Assembly (NCBI GenBank): GCA_902772745.1
Contig: CACYBV010000185.1
Span: forward strand, 1 to 9,787
Origin: an uncultured Eubacteriales bacterium
Lineage (GTDB): Bacteria > Bacillota > Clostridia > Lachnospirales > Lachnospiraceae
DNA length: 9,787 bases
Reading direction: 5' to 3'
Shown here: positions 6,234 through 9,787 of the stretch, one piece after another
Numbering within the stretch: position 1 is the stretch's first letter
Layout: each line of letters starts with the position of its first letter
The notes under the pieces: generated by a model
What the model was told of the DNA's origin: nothing
What the model saw: only the letters and a program-made list of their open reading frames with translations
Database searches by the model: none
Translations under genes and position numbers: made by a program

Positions 6234-6262
6234 TTGTATTCACAAAAAAACTGTGCTATAAT
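6234..6262 (+). promoter_or_regulatory. Extended -10 promoter of the acyl-ligase/acyltransferase operon
   Basis: TTGTAT (6234-6239), a 17-nt spacer, TGC and a perfect TATAAT (6257-6262). The weak -35 is offset by the extended -10. Transcription should begin near 6269, which excludes the upstream in-frame TTG at 6234 as a start codon and leaves a leader of about 40 nt before the ATG at 6309. Confidence 0.8.
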
Positions 6263-6271
6263 ATTTCACAG
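6251..6271 (+). promoter_or_regulatory. Inverted repeat enclosing the -10 (possible operator)
   Basis: CTGTG (6251-6255) and CACAG (6267-6271) form 5-base arms around an 11-base core that contains the TATAAT box and reaches the expected start site. A repressor bound here would block the promoter. The arms do not have the spacing of a CRP/FNR site, and no regulator is identified. Confidence 0.35.
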
Positions 6272-6308
6272 TATGTGCGTCCGGACGGCGCAGCATGGTG
6301 AGGAGACT

Positions 6309-8264
6309 ATGGAATTACAGAATATCGGCGGATATGAGACGATCGACAGCTTTGTCGAAGCGAAGATTCAGAAACTGGAGCAGGCGGAACACAGCTTCCG
6401 CGGAATCTATCCGCTTTTCTTCTCCGAAAAAGAGAACGTGCTTTATGAACGGAGCCGGGGTTACCGGATCGAAAAGATCAGCTACGGCGCATGCATGGAG
6501 AACATCGAGAAAAAAACCGTGACGCTTCGCAGGCTCCTTCGCGAAAAACAGGTGCCGGAGCGTTCCGTCATTGACGTCCATATGGAAAACTCAGTCGAAT
6601 GGATCGAGATGTTCTGGGCGGTGCTTCATACCGGACACAGTCCGCTGTTTTTGAACCTGCGGCTTCCCGACGGGACACTTGAAGACGCGATGCGCTCCGC
6701 GGACGCAAAAGCGGTCATTTCAGATTCGAAGGAATTTGAGCTGCCGACGATCCTTGTAAAGGAGATTGTGCCGGCGGAGGACTGCGGTGAAGATCCGGTC
6801 CACAGCGATCCGGCGCCCTTCGGCGACGCGATTTACGTCATGTCCTCCGGAACCTCGGAGCATGTAAAGGTATGTGCCTATACCGGTGAAGAATTCTGGA
6901 ATATCATCCGGAACGCGCGTGAGATCGTCCGGGACTGCGCCCTGATGAAGCGGCACTACGAGGGCGAACTGAAGCAGCTCTGCTTCCTGCCTTTTTATCA
7001 TATTTTCGGTCTTGTCGCGGTCTACACCTGGTTTGCGTTCTTTTCGCGGACCTTTGTGGAACTGCGGGACATGGCGCCCGAAACCATCGTCAACACAATC
7101 CGGCGGCATAAGGTGACGCACATTTTCGCGGTACCGCTGTTCTGGGAAAAAGTATACAGCCAGGCGGTCAGTACGATCAGAAAACGCGGAGACAAAACCT
7201 TTGAGAAATTCGAAAAGGGACTGTCGATCTATGATAAGCTCTCGTCTTTTCCGAAGCTTGCGCACGCTTTCAGCAAAAAAGCCTTCCGGGAAGTCCGGGA
7301 GAACCTTTTCGGCGAGAGCATTTCCTTCCTGATTTCGGGCGGCGGCGCAATCCGCCCCGAAGTGCTGCGCTTCTTTAACGGCATCGGGTACCATCTTTCC
7401 GACGGCTACGGGATGTCCGAGATCGGCATCACCTCGGTAGAGCTTACGGAAGCGCCGAAAACCCTGATTTCGGGCTCGGTAGGAAAGCCCTTAAGCTCCG
7501 TACGCTACAGGATCAATGAGGACAGCGAGCTTCTGGTTTCCGGAAGCAGTCTCGCACATTTTGTGCTCGAGGACGGAAAACGGACCGACCGGCCGGAATG
7601 GTTTAATTCGCATGACCTCGCGGAGGAAAAGGCCGGCAATTTCTATATTCTCGGAAGAAAGGACGACCTGATAGTCGGACCTTCCGGGGAAAACCTGAAT
7701 CCGAACCTTGTCGAGCCGAAACTTTTCGTCCCCGGCGTGCGGGAGCTGTGCTTGCTGAAAACGGAGGAAGGGGGGCAGGCCCAGCCGGCGCTTCTTCTGT
7801 CGGTGAACCGCTTCAGCACGAAGGAACGGCTGCAGGAGATCCGAAGCGCGGCGCTTCAGGCGCTGCAGGAGCTTCGGCTGCAGTCGGAGGTCCGCAGAAT
7901 TTATTTCACAGGAGACGAGCTTCTGCAGGGCTCCGAATTCAAACTCAACCGGATCCGCCTCGCAAGAGACCTGAAATCCGGCGCGATGAAGCTTCTGGAC
8001 CCGGATACCGTTCGGGAGACGGCGCTCCCGCAGGATCCGCTTCTTTTGAAAGTGCGCGGCATCTTTGCCGCCGTACTGCAGAAGGATCCGTCGGAAATCC
8101 CCTATACCGCGGACTTCTTCCTGGATCTTTCGGGGACAAGCCTCGATTATTTTGCAATGGTATCGGAACTTCAGAACGAATTCGGTATACAGTTTCCCGC
8201 AAACGGGGAGCAGAGCCTGTCGACGCTGAAGGAAATCTATGAGTTTATCAGGGCGGAGATGTAA
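6309..8264 (+). CDS. AMP-forming acyl ligase fused to a C-terminal acyl carrier protein domain
   Basis: 651 residues. Residues 1 to about 560 are an ANL-superfamily adenylating domain. The P-loop at 178-187 (MSSGTSEHVK) is divergent but keeps Ser, Gly, Thr and the Lys. The A5 motif is YGMSE (367-371), preceded by ISGGGAIRPE; the A7 motif is GRKDD (449-453) with GENLNP (460-465) and E469; the likely catalytic Lys near the end is K545 in SEFKLNR. Residues about 578-651 are a carrier-protein domain with DLSGTSLDYF at 606-615; S611 is the expected phosphopantetheine site. Family members form an acyl-adenylate from a carboxylic acid and ATP, and this one can probably pass the acyl group to its own carrier arm. 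The start is ATG 6309, with GGTGAGGAG just upstream and the promoter at 6234-6262. The stop is 3 bases before an acyltransferase gene. Substrate (fatty, aryl or other acid) cannot be read from the sequence. Confidence 0.88.
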   Translation: MELQNIGGYETIDSFVEAKIQKLEQAEHSFRGIYPLFFSEKENVLYERSRGYRIEKISYGACMENIEKKTVTLRRLLREKQVPERSVIDVHMENSVEWIEMFWAVLHTGHSPLFLNLRLPDGTLEDAMRSADAKAVISDSKEFELPTILVKEIVPAEDCGEDPVHSDPAPFGDAIYVMSSGTSEHVKVCAYTGEEFWNIIRNAREIVRDCALMKRHYEGELKQLCFLPFYHIFGLVAVYTWFAFFSRTFVELRDMAPETIVNTIRRHKVTHIFAVPLFWEKVYSQAVSTIRKRGDKTFEKFEKGLSIYDKLSSFPKLAHAFSKKAFREVRENLFGESISFLISGGGAIRPEVLRFFNGIGYHLSDGYGMSEIGITSVELTEAPKTLISGSVGKPLSSVRYRINEDSELLVSGSSLAHFVLEDGKRTDRPEWFNSHDLAEEKAGNFYILGRKDDLIVGPSGENLNPNLVEPKLFVPGVRELCLLKTEEGGQAQPALLLSVNRFSTKERLQEIRSAALQALQELRLQSEVRRIYFTGDELLQGSEFKLNRIRLARDLKSGAMKLLDPDTVRETALPQDPLLLKVRGIFAAVLQKDPSEIPYTADFFLDLSGTSLDYFAMVSELQNEFGIQFPANGEQSLSTLKEIYEFIRAEM

Positions 8265-8267
8265 AAT

Positions 8268-8963
8268 ATGTTCTGGATCCGTTTCTGGAATTGGTTTGTA
8301 AAAATCACGGCCTGGCCGCTGCAGTTTGCAGTGTTCCGGACCAAAATATACTGCGAGGACAAAAGCGTTCAGGGACGGTATATAAAAGGCCCTGCGGTCA
8401 TCATTTCAAATCATACTTCGGTCTTCGACTATGCGGTCTATATCTTTGTGTTCTGGACCCGGACGCTCCGGGTGCAGATGGCGGAGGTGCTTTTTGAGAA
8501 GAAGCCGCTGAACGTCCTCCTCCGGCTCCTCGGGGGCATCCGCGTCGACCGGAATACGCATGATTTCGGCTTTGTGGAAAAAAGCTGCGGGATCCTTCGT
8601 AAGGGCGGCGTTGTCGGGATTTTCCCGGAATCGAGGATTCCGCTTCCGCATGAAACGCGGCCCCTGGAGTTTAAAAGCTCCGCGGCCTACACCGTGCTCC
8701 GGTCCGGCGTCCCCGTGATACCGATCGTGACGAACGGCTCGTATTTCAGTAAAAAACGCGCCAGGGTGCTTATCGGAACGCCCGTTAATGTATACGATTA
8801 TACGGAAGAGTCCCTCTCGGAGAAGGAAAACATTCAGCGCGTGAGCGACGGGCTCAGGGCGAGGATCGCCGCGATGATGGAGGACCTTTCGAAGCGGAGC
8901 GGCGTAAACGCCGGTGAACAAAGCGGATCCGGAAATCCGGTAAAGACAGAGAAGGATAAATGA
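8268..8963 (+). CDS. PlsC-like lysophospholipid acyltransferase, first copy
   Basis: 231 residues with the motifs of the glycerolipid acyltransferase (LPLAT/PlsC) family. Motif I NHTSVFD carries catalytic H49 and D54 (H-x4-D), RVDRN corresponds to motif II, FPES (119-122) replaces the usual FPEG of motif III, and PVIPI corresponds to motif IV. An aromatic, hydrophobic N-terminus (FWIRFWNWFVKITAWPLQFAVF, from about residue 2) suggests interfacial membrane binding, and the last 25 residues are polar and probably disordered. The family transfers an acyl group from acyl-ACP or acyl-CoA to the hydroxyl of a lysophosphatidate-like acceptor. The flanking carrier proteins favour acyl-ACP as donor. 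A GGAG in the end of the previous gene (about 8255-8258) serves as ribosome binding site; its 3' end overlaps the next gene by ATGA. Small size is normal for the family; the Gly to Ser change in motif III may alter acceptor choice. Confidence 0.88.
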   Translation: MFWIRFWNWFVKITAWPLQFAVFRTKIYCEDKSVQGRYIKGPAVIISNHTSVFDYAVYIFVFWTRTLRVQMAEVLFEKKPLNVLLRLLGGIRVDRNTHDFGFVEKSCGILRKGGVVGIFPESRIPLPHETRPLEFKSSAAYTVLRSGVPVIPIVTNGSYFSKKRARVLIGTPVNVYDYTEESLSEKENIQRVSDGLRARIAAMMEDLSKRSGVNAGEQSGSGNPVKTEKDK

Positions 8964-9604
8964 AAGAGAAGATTCTGAACGTCATCTATAAAATCGGTTT
9001 CTGGTTTGTCAAGATCTCGGCGGCGCCGGGACTTCTGTGGTTCCGGCCGAAGTGTTATTATCCGGGCGGAAAAAAGGTCCGCATCAAAGGCGGTGCGCTT
9101 CTTATCGCGAACCACATCACGATGCTGGATCCTTATTACATGCAGTACCTCGTGTGGTACCGGAACCATCACTTTGTCTGCCTGAAGGAGTTTTACGACA
9201 AACCGGCGCGCGCCTTCCTGTTTCGCTGTTTCCAGTGCATTCCGGTAGACCGGGACAACACGGGCACGGCAACAATGCGGGAAATCGCGGCGCACCTTAA
9301 AAAAGACGAGCTTGTGTGCATGTTCCCGGAAGGCACCGTCAACCGCGACGGGACGGAGCGCCCGGAGATCCACCAGTTCAAATCAGGCATGGTTCTCATG
9401 GCGCTGATGGCCGGAAAGCCGATTGTCCCGATGGTCATGAAGAAACGGAAAAACATTTTCAGCCGGCTTGAAGCGGCGATCGGAGAGCCGGTGGATGTCG
9501 CTTCCTTTTACGGGAAACGTCCGACAGTCACACAGATTGAAGAAATCACCGAATACCTGCAGCAAAAAGCACTCGGGCTGCAGCAGCTTCTGGAGGAAAA
9601 GTAA
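8960..9604 (+). CDS. PlsC-like lysophospholipid acyltransferase, second copy
   Basis: 214 residues of the same family as the preceding gene. NHITMLD carries H52 and D57 (H-x4-D), IPVDRDN corresponds to motif II, there is a canonical FPEG (122-125) followed by TVNRDGTE, and PIVPM corresponds to motif IV. The N-terminal hydrophobic helix (IGFWFVKISAAPGLLWF) matches the first copy in position and style, and similarity runs through the HX4D region, so the two are probably an old tandem duplication that diverged. It starts inside the previous stop (ATGA overlap) with GAAGGA upstream, implying translational coupling. Likely role: the second acylation, or acylation of a different acceptor, using acyl-ACP supplied by the operon. 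The specific substrate is not readable. Confidence 0.88.
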   Translation: MKEKILNVIYKIGFWFVKISAAPGLLWFRPKCYYPGGKKVRIKGGALLIANHITMLDPYYMQYLVWYRNHHFVCLKEFYDKPARAFLFRCFQCIPVDRDNTGTATMREIAAHLKKDELVCMFPEGTVNRDGTERPEIHQFKSGMVLMALMAGKPIVPMVMKKRKNIFSRLEAAIGEPVDVASFYGKRPTVTQIEEITEYLQQKALGLQQLLEEK

Positions 9605-9605
9605 G

Positions 9606-9787
9606 ATGTCAAGAGAAGAAATTGTCGAACGCCTGAAGGAGATCCTGCTCACGGAAGACGACCGCAAAAAGGACCTGATCGAGAACTGCACCGAAGATAT
9701 GAGCCTTACGGAGGATCTCGGCTTCAATTCGGTCAGCCTCCTGTATATGGTCATTGATATCGAGGAAAGCTTCGGCATCCGTTTTGA
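9606..9787 (+). CDS. Acyl carrier protein, N-terminal 60 residues (cut by window end)
   Basis: Starts one base after the stop of the second acyltransferase, with GGAGG (9592-9596) nine bases upstream. The visible part has helix I (EEIVERLKEILL), the loop, and the start of helix II with DLGFNSVSLLYMVIDIEESFGI. S42 in GFNS is the expected phosphopantetheine attachment site, with Asn in place of the usual Asp before it. A typical ACP of 75-90 residues would end shortly past the edge. As the second carrier domain of the operon it may be the acyl donor for the two acyltransferases or for elongation enzymes further on. Confidence 0.87.
   Translation, partial: MSREEIVERLKEILLTEDDRKKDLIENCTEDMSLTEDLGFNSVSLLYMVIDIEESFGIRF

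Noticed and set aside
6234..6308. Upstream extension of the ligase by 25 residues (TTG 6234 or ATG 6273)
   Set aside because: The stretch contains the promoter and expected transcription start, so these codons would not be in the message or would be at its very end.
6720..7394. Minus-strand open frame of 224 codons
   Set aside because: Antisense to the conserved ligase domain, no start signals, no family features.
7748..8242. Plus-strand open frame in a second phase within the ligase gene
   Set aside because: Overlaps the A7-to-carrier-domain part of the ligase, which is conserved in the main frame; the alternative product is Gly/Ala/Arg-rich with no motif.

Overview
The window is about 9.8 kb of moderately GC-rich DNA. 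AGGAGG-type ribosome binding sites, sigma-70/sigma-A style promoters, short hairpin terminators and the gene families present suggest an anaerobic Bacillota (Clostridia-like) bacterium. The taxonomic assignment is an inference from gene content and signal style; there is no rRNA or marker gene.

Left part (1-2734, minus strand): a three-gene unit read right to left from a good promoter at 2706-2734. Its genes are (i) a uroporphyrinogen-decarboxylase-superfamily protein of the kind used as corrinoid/methyl-transfer enzymes, (ii) a compact thymidylate-synthase-fold protein that keeps the catalytic Cys and the core nucleotide-binding residues in register, and, after a hairpin with a T-tract, (iii) the N-terminal 242 residues of a [2Fe-2S]/ASKHA protein of the family that reductively reactivates corrinoid enzymes. 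The set points to corrinoid- and folate-linked one-carbon metabolism. The thymidylate-synthase relative is the unexpected member. No corrinoid-binding protein is visible here; it may lie beyond position 1.

Centre (2735-6141): a divergent intergenic region with back-to-back promoters. The rightward one carries a 9-nt direct repeat spaced by one helical turn. It is followed by a roughly 180-nt leader and a single 1010-residue protein of unknown function (3032-6064), closed by a strong terminator. That protein has two Gln/Arg/Glu-rich coiled-coil or single-helix segments and a recurrent short motif ending in Asp-Pro.

Right part (6234-9787, plus strand): an operon starting from an extended -10 promoter. 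It encodes an AMP-forming acyl ligase fused to a C-terminal carrier-protein domain, two consecutive PlsC-like acyltransferases that look like diverged duplicates, and a separate acyl carrier protein cut by the window end. Gaps are 3 nt, a 4-nt ATGA overlap and 1 nt, so the genes are almost certainly cotranscribed. The simplest model is that the ligase activates an acyl or aryl acid, loads it on its own or the free carrier protein, and the two membrane-associated acyltransferases move acyl groups to a glycerophosphate-like or other lipid acceptor. This looks like the front end of a lipid-modifying or polyketide/fatty-acid-like biosynthetic cluster continuing past the right edge.
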